Assembly: GCA_934101175.1 (NCBI GenBank)
Contig: CAKOQC010000001.1
Location: 316,350-380,349 of the forward strand
From: RUG705 sp934101175
GTDB lineage: Bacteria; Bacillota_I; Bacilli_A; RF39; UBA660
DNA length: 64,000 nt
Reading direction: 5' to 3'
In this document: positions 53,467-62,807 of the stretch, piece after piece
Layout of the letters: each line of letters begins with the position of its first letter
Numbering within the stretch: the first letter of the stretch is position 1
The notes under the pieces: model-generated
Told to the model about the DNA's origin: nothing
Databases searched by the model: none
The model's input: the letters and a program-made list of their open reading frames with translations, nothing else
Program-made: the position numbers and the translations under genes

Positions 53467-54177
53467 TCACGCTTTCGTTAAGGTATTAAAATCAATATCA
53501 TGATAGGTTAACTTCCAAAAATCATAAGAAGTCTCTCCATTAATAGTCTTTTTAATAGTTATATTATTCTCTCCATTATAATACCAGTATCCACCAATAT
53601 CATATATTTTATCGGCATTCCATCCAAGTGATACTAAAAGATTTTTAGTCATACCAGCATATCCACCGCCACCACACATAAGGAAAATATATTTATCTTT
53701 TGGAAAATAATATTCAAGATACTCTAAAGATTCTTTATAGTTAGCTGTATAAGTACCATCACTATTATGAGTAAATAATGTAGGCCCTGTATAAGACTCT
53801 CCCACTACTTCTGGTAAACCTTCTACTTTAGTTAAATATGGATATGGAACTACTTCAAAACCTTTTATAGTACCTGATAAGTAAGAATCTCCTCCAATAG
53901 CTTCATAATTACCTGGATCTTTTAACATACGCATATCACGATATACTGAATCACTTCTTCCAAGATACTTATCAATAGTTTCTTCATTAATATTTTTATC
54001 TATTCCAAGCATTCCTCTTTCTCCACCAGTTATTTCTGGTTTTGGTAATGATGACAATGAATTGTTATTAATAAGTGAAATAATAAGATAACTACATAAT
54101 AGTCCTAAAATAAATATTAGAATACTCCAAATAATTAATTTTATTTTTTGATTTGTTGTTTTAATTTCTTTAAACAT
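53467..54177 (-). CDS. membrane-anchored rhodanese-domain protein
   Basis: About 236 residues. The ATG at 54177 follows AAAGGAGATAAAA. One membrane helix (about residues 12-34), then a rhodanese domain with IFLMCGGGGYAGMTKNLL as the active-site loop, Cys followed by a Gly-rich loop, and IYDIGGYWYY at the end. Probably an extracytoplasmic sulphur-transfer or redox partner for the adjacent thioredoxin-like lipoprotein. Confidence 0.8.
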   Translation of the reverse strand: MFKEIKTTNQKIKLIIWSILIFILGLLCSYLIISLINNNSLSSLPKPEITGGERGMLGIDKNINEETIDKYLGRSDSVYRDMRMLKDPGNYEAIGGDSYLSGTIKGFEVVPYPYLTKVEGLPEVVGESYTGPTLFTHNSDGTYTANYKESLEYLEYYFPKDKYIFLMCGGGGYAGMTKNLLVSLGWNADKIYDIGGYWYYNGENNITIKKTINGETSYDFWKLTYHDIDFNTLTKA

Positions 54178-54245
54178 AATTTTATCTCCTTTCATCTTCA
54201 TAATAGCAAATGTTTTTAAGAAAAGCGATAACTTAATAGTTGAAA

Positions 54246-54268
54246 AAACTCAACACATAGTTGAGTTT
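54246..54268 (-). terminator. terminator after the XRE-family gene
   Basis: AAACTCAAC and GTTGAGTTT form a 9-bp stem with a 5-nt loop, followed by TTTTC on the minus strand. A third GTTGAGTT copy lies just beside it. Confidence 0.7.
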
Positions 54269-54312
54269 ACATGGTTGAGTTAATATTATCTAAATATCTT
54301 AATTAAAAATAT

Positions 54313-55020
54313 TTATTCAGTAGGACAATTATTATTTAAACTAAGTGGTATACGATAAGTAATTATTTTTTCATTATCACTAGTAGCATTTATTTCTAAA
54401 TATAAACTATTATCATGATAATTTTTACAATTCTGACTATAATGGTCTATTTTTAAAGTCATATCTTTAAGATAATCTTCTAAAGTAATATTTTCTTTTT
54501 CTTGACAACTACTAATCTTAGTACTACTATCATCACTACTTTCATATAAACTACAAGTAATACTTTTATAAATAGTATCATCATTTCCACCACAATAATC
54601 TATATGGGAAATATAAATAGAAGATTTTATTTTATCGTAAGCAATACTTCCTGATACCTTAAATTCTTGACAAGTGGTAGATAATGTTTTGAAATCAAAA
54701 GTATCATTTCTATTATATCTACTAATTATTAGTATAACAATTCCAATAATTACTAATACAGTAACTATAATAATTATATATTTTTTATAATTATTTTTAA
54801 TATTATCTTGAGATACTTCTCCATCTAGTAATGATTCTATACTAATATTAAAATCTTTACTCATCTCTTTAATTAAAGAAACTTCTGGAAGGTTTATACC
54901 ACGTTCCCACTTACTTACTGCTTGATAAGTTACTCCATATTTATCGGCCAATTCTGCTTGAGTTAAATTATTTTTCTTTCGAAGTTCTTTAATAAATTTA
55001 CCAACCTTCATAGGATCCAT
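54313..55020 (-). CDS. XRE-family regulator with membrane helix
   Basis: 235 residues. The N-terminal Cro/CI helix-turn-helix (about residues 6-62, LTQAELADKYGVTYQAVSKWERG) is followed by one membrane helix (about 80-98) and an extracytoplasmic domain with five cysteines. This layout suggests a membrane-bound sensor-regulator. It is upstream of the rhodanese and thioredoxin-like genes and may control them, but no operator was identified. Confidence 0.88.
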   Translation of the reverse strand: MDPMKVGKFIKELRKKNNLTQAELADKYGVTYQAVSKWERGINLPEVSLIKEMSKDFNISIESLLDGEVSQDNIKNNYKKYIIIIVTVLVIIGIVILIISRYNRNDTFDFKTLSTTCQEFKVSGSIAYDKIKSSIYISHIDYCGGNDDTIYKSITCSLYESSDDSSTKISSCQEKENITLEDYLKDMTLKIDHYSQNCKNYHDNSLYLEINATSDNEKIITYRIPLSLNNNCPTE

Positions 55021-55174
55021 ACTACCATCTCCATTTAATTATCATATTACTAATAAAAATATATTTTAATTATACACAATATTAATTAAATATGCAATTT
55101 AGATATTTAATATTATTAAGTTTTTATAAAATAAGTTTTCTTTCTAAATTAATAAATCTTTCTTCTTAATCAAT

Positions 55175-56197
55175 CTATCTAGTAAGTGTTCTAATAAATG
55201 GTTTTGTAATCTCTACTTGAAAATCAGCAGGCTCAAGAAATTTAACATTATTTCTTTTCTGAAAATATGCTATTGAATATATAATATTTCTTAAATCATT
55301 ATCATAACAAGCAAAAGGAAATTCTAAATTACAATTATCTACATAACTATAATTTACTTTTTGATTAACTAGTTCTGTTCCAATCATCTTTATATATGGT
55401 GAATATAAAAAGTTTTCTCCATTTTTAATTCCTACTATTCCTAATTTTTGTATTTCACATTCTAAATCATTAGTATAAGGAAGTTCAAATAAATTATGAT
55501 CATTTAGTTTAGCTATTACATTAGGATAAATATAATAATCATGATATACATAATTACTTCTATAAGTCCTCATCATAGTAGTGTAATCAAATTTTTCATT
55601 CTTAATTGTATAATACTCTTTAAGTAATTCACATAAACTTTGAATATTAATTTTAGAAAACTCTGCTAATGGATGAATACCTTTAATATATTTTCTAGTA
55701 GGATATTCTTCTAATAAATAAAAATTCTTACTAGTATCTTCTTCAAAAAACTCTATTGCCTCTTCTTCTAAATTCATTGTCGTATTTTTTAAAGAATCAT
55801 TAGCTTTTTCTATATCATATAATATTTTTTTACGCTTTTCTTCTAATTTTCTAATACTCTCCATTGAAGACATTCTATTTCTTCTAATAAACAATTTCTG
55901 TCCTATCGTTAACTTTTCATAATTAATTTTCATTCCTTTTACTAATGGAATTAAGTTATTAAATTCATCAAATAATAGTATTATTTCTTCTTCACAAGAA
56001 AATATATTTATATGATAAACTCCTGCTAATAAAGCATCATAATTATCTTTAGAAATATATTGATATATTTCATGTCCACTTCTGATATCATAACCAACTT
56101 TTACTTTATAAACTATATCATCTTCAAAGTAACGATTATCTCCCATTAGTTCTATCTTCCACTTATCAAAATGATTTATTATTTTATCTTTTCCCAT
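55175..56197 (-). CDS. uncharacterised protein, 340 aa
   Basis: No signal peptide or membrane segment. Residues 110-160 form a charged coiled coil (RKLEEKRKKILYDIEKANDS). The rest is mixed alpha/beta with many Tyr and Phe, ending QVEITKPFIRTLTR. It belongs with 57497-58282 and 58444-59316 in a run of soluble proteins of similar composition. I recognise no family. Confidence 0.7.
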   Translation of the reverse strand: MGKDKIINHFDKWKIELMGDNRYFEDDIVYKVKVGYDIRSGHEIYQYISKDNYDALLAGVYHINIFSCEEEIILLFDEFNNLIPLVKGMKINYEKLTIGQKLFIRRNRMSSMESIRKLEEKRKKILYDIEKANDSLKNTTMNLEEEAIEFFEEDTSKNFYLLEEYPTRKYIKGIHPLAEFSKINIQSLCELLKEYYTIKNEKFDYTTMMRTYRSNYVYHDYYIYPNVIAKLNDHNLFELPYTNDLECEIQKLGIVGIKNGENFLYSPYIKMIGTELVNQKVNYSYVDNCNLEFPFACYDNDLRNIIYSIAYFQKRNNVKFLEPADFQVEITKPFIRTLTR

Positions 56198-56322
56198 ATT
56201 CCCACCTTAATTTTCTAATATTTCAAAAAACATTGCTATATATTATACTACTTTTTTATCTATTTATTGCATTTTTCTTATATTTTAATATATTCACTTT
56301 TTCATAATCTTACAATAATTAT

Positions 56323-57396
56323 CTATTTTAAAATAGCACTATTAATAAATATTCTCGCATTATCATAATCTATTGTAGCTTCTGCATCATAAGGTATTAT
56401 ACATCTAGGAAGTGCATGTCCAAAATTAACATTAAATAATACTGGTGTATTTAAATTACTAAATATATTTCTATATACTTCTTTATATTCTTCATAATAT
56501 TTCTCATCTTGAGGTTTACCTACAATAATTCCTTTTACTAATGATAATATTTTTCTTCTTTTAAATTCAAGAAGCATCTCTGTAAGCTTTTCTGGTGTAG
56601 GTTTTTCCTCAGAAGTTTCTAAAAATAATATTTTTTCTTTCCACTCTTCATCAGTTGGAAATATTTTATATTTTTCAAAAATCTGTGGTTGTCCATCATA
56701 TCTATAACAAGTAAAGTCATTATATATACTTTCTATGCAGCCTCCATATAGTCTACCAGTAACTATACCACTGCCGTTAATTACTTCAAATCCATGTTCT
56801 TCTTTTTGACTTATTCTAGGTACTCCTATTTGTGAAACATCAAAACTCTCTCTTTCTTTATACCATATAGGACTTGATATAATTTCATACCCCCTTTTAT
56901 TAGAAAAGAATTTACAAAAATATTCTTTTGTATATGGTAACATATCATTCTCAAGTTCTGCTAAATCTGCTATTAAACAAGGACCATAAAAAGTAGATAA
57001 ACCTAATTTATTTAGCATTAAATGATTATTAGTAGTATCTGAAAATCCTGTAAATATTTTTGGATTATTTTTAACTGCTTCTATAAACTCTTCATCTTCC
57101 ATCAAATAAGGAATAGTCTTATATGTATCATCTCCTCCTATAGCACATATAATCCCTTTTATACTATTATCCATAAATGCTTGTTTTAAATCAGCCGCTC
57201 TAGCTTCTGGATGTTTTTCTATATAATCTACTCCTTTTAAAGCATTAGGCATAATAACTGGAACTAATCCCATTTCTTTAAGTCTTTCCAAACCTATTTT
57301 TAGTTCATGTTCACAATATTCCATTCCAAGTATCCCACTTGATAAACTAACTATTGCTACCTTATCTTCTTTATTTAATTTTCTTGGTATATTCAT
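56323..57396 (-). CDS. S66-family (LD-carboxypeptidase/MccF-like) protein
   Basis: About 357 residues. The ATG at 57396 follows TTGGAGTG. VAIVSLSSG at the N-terminus and ICAIGGDDTYKTIPYL, GFSDTTNNHLML and LYGGCIESI are S66 features. The residue after GGDD, where the serine nucleophile sits in many relatives, is Thr here. MccF-type members cleave microcin C-like peptides; LD-carboxypeptidases trim cell wall tetrapeptides. Which applies cannot be decided. Confidence 0.88.
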   Translation of the reverse strand: MNIPRKLNKEDKVAIVSLSSGILGMEYCEHELKIGLERLKEMGLVPVIMPNALKGVDYIEKHPEARAADLKQAFMDNSIKGIICAIGGDDTYKTIPYLMEDEEFIEAVKNNPKIFTGFSDTTNNHLMLNKLGLSTFYGPCLIADLAELENDMLPYTKEYFCKFFSNKRGYEIISSPIWYKERESFDVSQIGVPRISQKEEHGFEVINGSGIVTGRLYGGCIESIYNDFTCYRYDGQPQIFEKYKIFPTDEEWKEKILFLETSEEKPTPEKLTEMLLEFKRRKILSLVKGIIVGKPQDEKYYEEYKEVYRNIFSNLNTPVLFNVNFGHALPRCIIPYDAEATIDYDNARIFINSAILK

Positions 57397-57438
57397 AATA
57401 ATCACTCCAATCCCATTATATCATTATATATAAAAAAG

Positions 57439-57474
57439 AACATATACATAATATCATTATTTATAATATATGTT
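57439..57474 (-). terminator. terminator after the 261-aa gene
   Basis: AACATATA and TATATGTT form an 8-bp stem with a long AT-rich loop, then TTCTTTTTTATA on the minus strand. Confidence 0.55.
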
Positions 57475-57496
57475 ACTTTCTAATCTATATATATTA

Positions 57497-58282
57497 TTAA
57501 ATATGTTTTATTAACTTTTTAGTATCTTCTAAATTATCTAATTCAATTATTCCATAATCGTGTATTGCTTCTACATATTGCCCATTTGTATTATAGTATG
57601 TCTCCCATTCATTAGAATTAGTAGCAATCTTTATTGATATATCACTATTTATTCTTGCTCCAATAAAATTATTAATTGTTTGTATTGATTGAACAGATAC
57701 TCTTTCTTTCTTATCATATATAACTCCAAAATATGATTGCATATTCATACATCTCTTATATCTACTAACAAACATCTCTAAATTTAAAAATGGAATATTT
57801 ATCTCATTAATAGAAATCTCTTTAATTAATCCTTTAGTATATTTAATATAACTATCATAATAAAAATTCCTAGATTTTTTCATCTCATCAAGTAATTCTG
57901 ATACTGATACTATATTATCACAATTAGAACTCTTATTTATTAAATGAATTAATCCTGATAATTTATCATTTAAAATAGTCTCATCGAAGTAATTACTCTT
58001 CTCTAAAATCCTAGTAGCTACTAAAAATGATAAGTATTCACGACACATCCTATAAATTATATAATTATCTCTATCTTCTAAATCAGTATCTATATGAGGT
58101 AACCCTAAAGAATTAAAATATAATGCTATTGGTGAAGATAAATCATCTGTAACAGAATAATCTTCTTCAAGATTTTGTAAAAATTTACTTCTATCATCAC
58201 CACTACATCCATATATAAATAAATGTCTACTTTGTCCCATTATTCTTTCTTTCAAATATTCTTCATTCTTATATTTTCCCAT
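57497..58282 (-). CDS. uncharacterised soluble protein, 261 aa
   Basis: The N-terminal LFIYGCSGDDRSKFLQNL could be a phosphate-binding-like loop but lacks a standard Walker A. The rest is helical with a beta-rich end. It has an AAGGC-type ribosome site. The gene faces the same direction as the S66 gene and is followed by a terminator. Function unknown. Confidence 0.65.
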   Translation of the reverse strand: MGKYKNEEYLKERIMGQSRHLFIYGCSGDDRSKFLQNLEEDYSVTDDLSSPIALYFNSLGLPHIDTDLEDRDNYIIYRMCREYLSFLVATRILEKSNYFDETILNDKLSGLIHLINKSSNCDNIVSVSELLDEMKKSRNFYYDSYIKYTKGLIKEISINEINIPFLNLEMFVSRYKRCMNMQSYFGVIYDKKERVSVQSIQTINNFIGARINSDISIKIATNSNEWETYYNTNGQYVEAIHDYGIIELDNLEDTKKLIKHI

Positions 58283-58443
58283 AGATTTGCCTTTCTAAGT
58301 TTGTCATATTTTATAATAAACAACTAAGTATCATATTTTTACTTTTACTATTTATATATACTCTCAATTACTAATAAGTATATATTTTTTTAAATTATTA
58401 AATATTTATTTTAAACTATTATTGGTTAACTTATAAAATTTAG

Positions 58444-59316
58444 TTATTTAAGTAGTGTTTTACTATTATGCTTAAGTTTATTTCTTATAATGATTTTATT
58501 TTCAATATCTAAATTAGTCATATTAGCAAGTAGTAACATATAATTACTATTGGCCATAATATTATTTGAAGAGTTACTTAATTTTTCATTATCTGTCAAA
58601 GTAGTAAAATACTCATCTTCTATCTCAAAACAATTCTTATATGAAGATATGATAATACCATCACTTATAATTATATCATTTGGATATTTATTTAACCCAT
58701 CATCTCCAAAAGTATCATAATCACACTCTAATAAATGATATCCACTAACATAATCATCACCAGTTATCATAAATCTATCTATATTATAATATTTATCAAG
58801 TGCCTCTAATAAAACTTTATTATTAATATTTTTTCTTCTTACATAAGAAAGAATTTTCCACACAGTAAATGTAGGTAATTTTCTTAATTGAATATTACAT
58901 TTTCTTCTTTCTTCAAGAAGTTCTATTGAATAATTAAATGCTTCTAAATAATCTTTATTTAATTTAACAGCTTCAATATGTTTATATAAATCTAATTCTT
59001 TCATAATGCTATCACTAAATAAGAAATTTTCAAACATTAATACAATGTCATCATTTACATCATACATTAAATAATATTTCTCGTTATCTATTTCATCTAT
59101 ATAATTATCAATATATTTTTTTAATAATTCTGATATTTTTTCATCACCTTTAATACTTAAATTTTTCTTTAATAAATTTTGATATTGTTTTATCTTTAAT
59201 AATATTTTTTGTTTTTCAATACCTCTATCAATACATAATGCTAAAATTAATTCTTTATTTTCATATAAATATAGATATCTTTTCATTAATTCTTCTTTAA
59301 TCTTTTCATAATCCAT
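58444..59316 (-). CDS. uncharacterised soluble protein, about 290 aa
   Basis: The ATG at 59316 follows GGAGGTTATAG. Strongly helical, acidic and rich in Tyr and Asn. An SGYHLLECDYDTFGDDG segment occurs near residue 200. No signal peptide, membrane segment or known motif. It may be related in type to its neighbours, but no similarity is evident by eye. Confidence 0.7.
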   Translation of the reverse strand: MDYEKIKEELMKRYLYLYENKELILALCIDRGIEKQKILLKIKQYQNLLKKNLSIKGDEKISELLKKYIDNYIDEIDNEKYYLMYDVNDDIVLMFENFLFSDSIMKELDLYKHIEAVKLNKDYLEAFNYSIELLEERRKCNIQLRKLPTFTVWKILSYVRRKNINNKVLLEALDKYYNIDRFMITGDDYVSGYHLLECDYDTFGDDGLNKYPNDIIISDGIIISSYKNCFEIEDEYFTTLTDNEKLSNSSNNIMANSNYMLLLANMTNLDIENKIIIRNKLKHNSKTLLK

Positions 59317-59436
59317 ATCTATAACCTCCATAAATACATCTTTTTATTCTTAATTTGTCTTTTTATGATTGATTGTTTTTAAGAATAACTTATATATCTT
59401 ATATAATTTCTTGTATTATTTTTTAATATTATCAAT

Positions 59437-60000
59437 TCAATATCTCAATACATCCTTTGCAGAATCATATTGTTTTTTAACAAGCATTTTTCCTTTTTCA
59501 GACATTTTGTTATAACTTCTATCAAGTTTATTCATAACAAATTTACTTCCTTCATCAATGGATAAATTTTTTTCTCTATAAACCATGCTTAACAGTGATG
59601 GAATACTATAAAAGTGTGCCATTGAATCTGAATCAGCTATACATATTTCCTCAGGTGTAGTTTTTTCTACTAATATACTTCCACGATGATTTAAAATACA
59701 TCTTTTAATTAATACTATTTTATCTTCTGGATATTTTTCTTTTAATAAAAGTTCTTCAGCTATTTGTGCACCTATTATATGATGTTCTTCAGTATAATTT
59801 ACATCAGTAACACTTGCTACATCATGAAGAAGTGCCGCTAAAGCTACAATTTCTACACTAGCACCATATTCACTTGCATATTTTTTAGCAAGTTCATATA
59901 CAACTTTTATATGATGATCCCAAGCACCTATTCCATATGCATTAGTTGGAAGTTCACATCTATTTTTTACTTCATTATATATTATTTCTTCGATTGTCAA
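59437..60000 (-). CDS. HD-domain phosphohydrolase
   Basis: About 187 residues from a TTG at 60000, which is spaced correctly from GAGGTG; an in-frame GTG at 60009 overlaps that site. The HD motif is ALLHDVAS with a preceding WDHHIKVV His and a later ADSDSM Asp. Members hydrolyse nucleotides or other phosphoesters. Substrate unknown. Confidence 0.82.
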   Translation of the reverse strand: MTIEEIIYNEVKNRCELPTNAYGIGAWDHHIKVVYELAKKYASEYGASVEIVALAALLHDVASVTDVNYTEEHHIIGAQIAEELLLKEKYPEDKIVLIKRCILNHRGSILVEKTTPEEICIADSDSMAHFYSIPSLLSMVYREKNLSIDEGSKFVMNKLDRSYNKMSEKGKMLVKKQYDSAKDVLRY

Positions 60001-60092
60001 ACAAATCACCTCATTGTCAAGTAATTATTATAGCATAATTCTTTTTTATTTAAAATAACATAATCATAAATTACAAGTATTTCATTATAATC

Positions 60093-60275
60093 CTATATTA
60101 AATTATTTTGATTTTGTACTAGCACTAAATTTTCAATGTTTCTTAAAAAAGAATTACCCTCTTTTTTATCTTTAAATTTCATCATATCAATTTTTTCTCT
60201 CATTCCATTGATTATTTTCCCATACCATTGTTCTTTATTAACAAATCTAGTTAAAAAATGACATGATATTTGCAA
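60093..60275 (-). CDS. doubtful small ORF or gene remnant
   Basis: A 60-codon frame (NKEQWYGKIINGMREKIDMMKFKDKK...) with plausible protein composition but no clear ribosome site. The rest of the 60010-60395 gap is AT-rich with scattered stops. It may be the tail of a decayed gene. I cannot name a family. Confidence 0.3.
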   Translation of the reverse strand: MQISCHFLTRFVNKEQWYGKIINGMREKIDMMKFKDKKEGNSFLRNIENLVLVQNQNNLI

Positions 60276-60395
60276 ACTGAAATGTTTGAATTATTTTATT
60301 ATCATAGCTTTCTACATTACCTTAAACTAACTTATTTTTAGCTAATTTAAAGCCCACTAAAATATTAAACACAGCATTTACATCTCAAACCTAAA

Positions 60396-61340
60396 TTAAT
60401 TGTTTTTTAAACACCATTTACTTGGATAAAAATATTTTATTCTGTCATTTTTTGCAACATATTTTTTCTTTATTTTAGTCCTATTAGATTTTAAATTTGG
60501 TAATGCCTGTCTACAGTATTTATCTAATTCACAAAATATATTTTGACAATCCATTAATTGTAGTGGTCTATTTCCAATTTTTTTAAAATCTAAACCTAAT
60601 CTTTTAAATTCTTCATCTTGGTGTTCATACATATATCTAATGATATCTTCGTTGCTCATTTTACCCTTATCTATAAAGCATTTGTTGATACCTCTTAAAG
60701 AACCTGGTCCAGCTACTGTGAATTCATCCTCTCGCCAATTTACAACATTACTATAATTAATATCCGTTACTAGCTGATAAGCCATAAAGTTTCCAATTAA
60801 TGGGTAACTTTTTATTATATTAAATCCTTCTTCCATTGTTTCAGCATTTAATATTTTTAAATGTGCTTTATCTATATTGAAAATCTTATTTAATAATGCT
60901 AAATGATTATCATGTTTCCTATCATAACCAAATGCTTTATTAGCACAACTTATATAAGCGTCATTATATATTTTTAACCCATTTGAAATAGCACTTTCTA
61001 AAACTTTAGAATATTTTTTTATATCAAATGTTTGCAAAGTAATATCATCAAAATTATCTAGTAATAATTCCCAAGTTGATTCTTTATTAAATAATTTAAA
61101 TAAAAGTATTCTAAAAATTATATCCTCATCACTATATCTTTTTCCATTGTAGATAACATTTTTAAGTAAATACTGACTAACTCTATCATTAACTCTATAA
61201 CTATTACAAAATTTATATATTTGTAATATTTTATCTTCTGTCCATGGTGCTTCTTCACCATTTATTTTTTTCCAAAATATATTTTGCCTTTCACAAGCAA
61301 AATACCAATATAAATCATAAACTTCTTGTCTTTTCTTCAT
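60396..61340 (-). CDS. HMUDK_hel/aGPT-PPlase2-like protein (hypermodified-base family)
   Basis: About 314 residues. The ATG at 61340 follows GAGGTAGAT and lies 2 nt after the radical SAM stop. TEDKILQIYKFCNSYRVNDRVSQYLLKNVIY, split as ILQIYKFCNSYR and NDRVSQYLL, and the later YPLIGNFMAYQLVTDIN resemble the helical domain shared by 5-hmdU DNA kinases and alpha-glutamyl/putrescinyl thymine pyrophosphorylases, proteins of hypermodified thymine pathways in phages. A C-terminal CQNIFCELDKYCR Cys cluster could bind a metal. It has no kinase domain. Recognition is from memory of the family pattern. Confidence 0.6.
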   Translation of the reverse strand: MKKRQEVYDLYWYFACERQNIFWKKINGEEAPWTEDKILQIYKFCNSYRVNDRVSQYLLKNVIYNGKRYSDEDIIFRILLFKLFNKESTWELLLDNFDDITLQTFDIKKYSKVLESAISNGLKIYNDAYISCANKAFGYDRKHDNHLALLNKIFNIDKAHLKILNAETMEEGFNIIKSYPLIGNFMAYQLVTDINYSNVVNWREDEFTVAGPGSLRGINKCFIDKGKMSNEDIIRYMYEHQDEEFKRLGLDFKKIGNRPLQLMDCQNIFCELDKYCRQALPNLKSNRTKIKKKYVAKNDRIKYFYPSKWCLKNN

Positions 61341-61342
61341 AT

Positions 61343-62347
61343 CTACCTCATACATTTAGGATCTCTAGAGTTAATACACCTTCTTAATACTTCTACTTTA
61401 TCTCCATCTTGTGTGTAGTTTGCAATTATTTTTTGTCCTATACATCCACTTTTACAAATACTATATTGTTTACAAGATGAACAACTATTACTTACATTTA
61501 AATTTCTTATGTTAGTAAAATATTCTGAATTATACATTTCACTTAAAGAATTTTCTTTTATATTTCCACTTATACCTAATTCAGTAAAATATTTTATAGA
61601 ATCACAAGGATAAGCAATTCCATCAAAACCAATTATCATAATTTCATCTGCAATAATACATGGATTATTTTCTATTCCTAAAATATTCCAAGGACTTCCC
61701 AATCTAATTCTAGATTGATAACTATTATTTAAATATAAATCTTTAATTGATAATAGTTCTTCTCTAGTCAAATCCATATCATTAGTTCCTTTTCCATGTG
61801 GAACAAATCTTAATAAACTAATTTTATCAAAATATTTTTTATTATCAAATATTTGAATAGTTTTATTTACAACTTCATTTAATCTATCAATAGAGTCTTT
61901 AGATACAGCATAATGAAAACCTAAAGTAGCATTACTTCCATCAAATACTTTATCAAAGAATTCTTCTTTTTCATATGTAGACAGCTCTTTTTCATTAGAT
62001 AAAGTATCTGCTAAAGAATATATAATTTTATTTAAACCATTTTCTATTAAAGTTCTATATTGTTTTAGAGTTTGGTCATTTCTATATGCAAAAGAATAAA
62101 TTGTTGATTTCATATCTAGACTTGATGTTAATTTAACTAATTCATGAAGTCTATCATACATTAGTGGTTCTCCTCCAGTAAAAACTATAGTTTCTACACC
62201 CATAAATTTTGCTTCTCTTATAATTTTAGAAACGTAATTAAAATCTAGTACTTTTAAATTCATATTATCACTTGTAGCACTACTAGAACAATGCTTGCAA
62301 TTTCTTGAACATTTATTAGTTAATTCTATTTTTACTTCTTTCAACAT
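61343..62347 (-). CDS. radical SAM/SPASM protein
   Basis: 334 residues. The CxxxCxxC motif uses C13, C17 and C20, followed by FTGGEPLMYD. A SPASM-type cysteine set at the C-terminus (CSSCKQYSICKSGCIGQ and later C) would hold auxiliary iron-sulphur clusters. Such enzymes often modify peptides; others act on nucleosides or cofactors. GGGAGGT precedes the ATG. It is translationally coupled to the HMUDK_hel-like gene. Confidence 0.92.
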   Translation of the reverse strand: MLKEVKIELTNKCSRNCKHCSSSATSDNMNLKVLDFNYVSKIIREAKFMGVETIVFTGGEPLMYDRLHELVKLTSSLDMKSTIYSFAYRNDQTLKQYRTLIENGLNKIIYSLADTLSNEKELSTYEKEEFFDKVFDGSNATLGFHYAVSKDSIDRLNEVVNKTIQIFDNKKYFDKISLLRFVPHGKGTNDMDLTREELLSIKDLYLNNSYQSRIRLGSPWNILGIENNPCIIADEIMIIGFDGIAYPCDSIKYFTELGISGNIKENSLSEMYNSEYFTNIRNLNVSNSCSSCKQYSICKSGCIGQKIIANYTQDGDKVEVLRRCINSRDPKCMR

Positions 62348-62376
62348 ATTAAGGTACCTCCCAAATATACATAGAT

Positions 62377-62408
62377 ATTATATAACAATTTTGATATCTT
62401 CCGGAAGA
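62377..62408 (-). promoter_or_regulatory. possible promoter with palindrome at the -35 position
   Basis: TATAAT on the minus strand (62382-62377) lies 17 bp from a perfect 12-bp palindrome TCTTCCGGAAGA (62397-62408), which takes the place of a -35. This arrangement suggests a regulator site controlling the radical SAM operon. Confidence 0.4.
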
Positions 62409-62623
62409 ATCAAGAAATTTAAAGTATTATAAAAGCTAATATAACTACTGACTTATTTTGATTACATAACTTAATCTTTTTATTATAAGGCTGATAAATT
62501 TTGCGTGCATAACTTTTAAATTCATGAACACATTTTGCACACAAAAGTGTATTTTTAGGCAAAAAATTGTTATTTTTATGAATTCTTTATCTTTTTAAAA
62601 TCTTGCAATTCTTATAAAACAAG
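62409..62623. other. AT-rich intergenic region upstream of the radical SAM operon
   Basis: No gene seen. It contains AATTCATGAACAC and a TTTTTATGAATTC arm that could pair across 62519-62584. Confidence 0.4.
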
Positions 62624-62791
62624 CTATTTACCGCAGCATTGCTTATACTTTTTGCCGCTTCCGCATGGTAATAATTTAAAACAACTAAGTATTTTTTCCC
62701 TTTTAAATTGGTATTTTTTATTTTAAATTAATAATTTTTTGCCCAATTATTGCAAGTTTTTATTCAACAACTTATCTAATAACTTATCTAA
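62624..62791 (-). pseudogene. SEC-C motif remnant 1
   Basis: One frame from about 62791 reads LDKLLDKLLNKNLQ, a stop, LGKKLLI, a stop, then NKKYQFKREK...LPCGSGKKYKQCCGK and a final stop. The tail is a SEC-C zinc motif, but the first Cys of CxCGSG is replaced by Leu. Two stops and no start make it a decayed 3' end. It lies directly downstream of the HExxH gene. Confidence 0.7.
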
Positions 62792-62807
62792 AAAATATAA
62801 TTTATCA

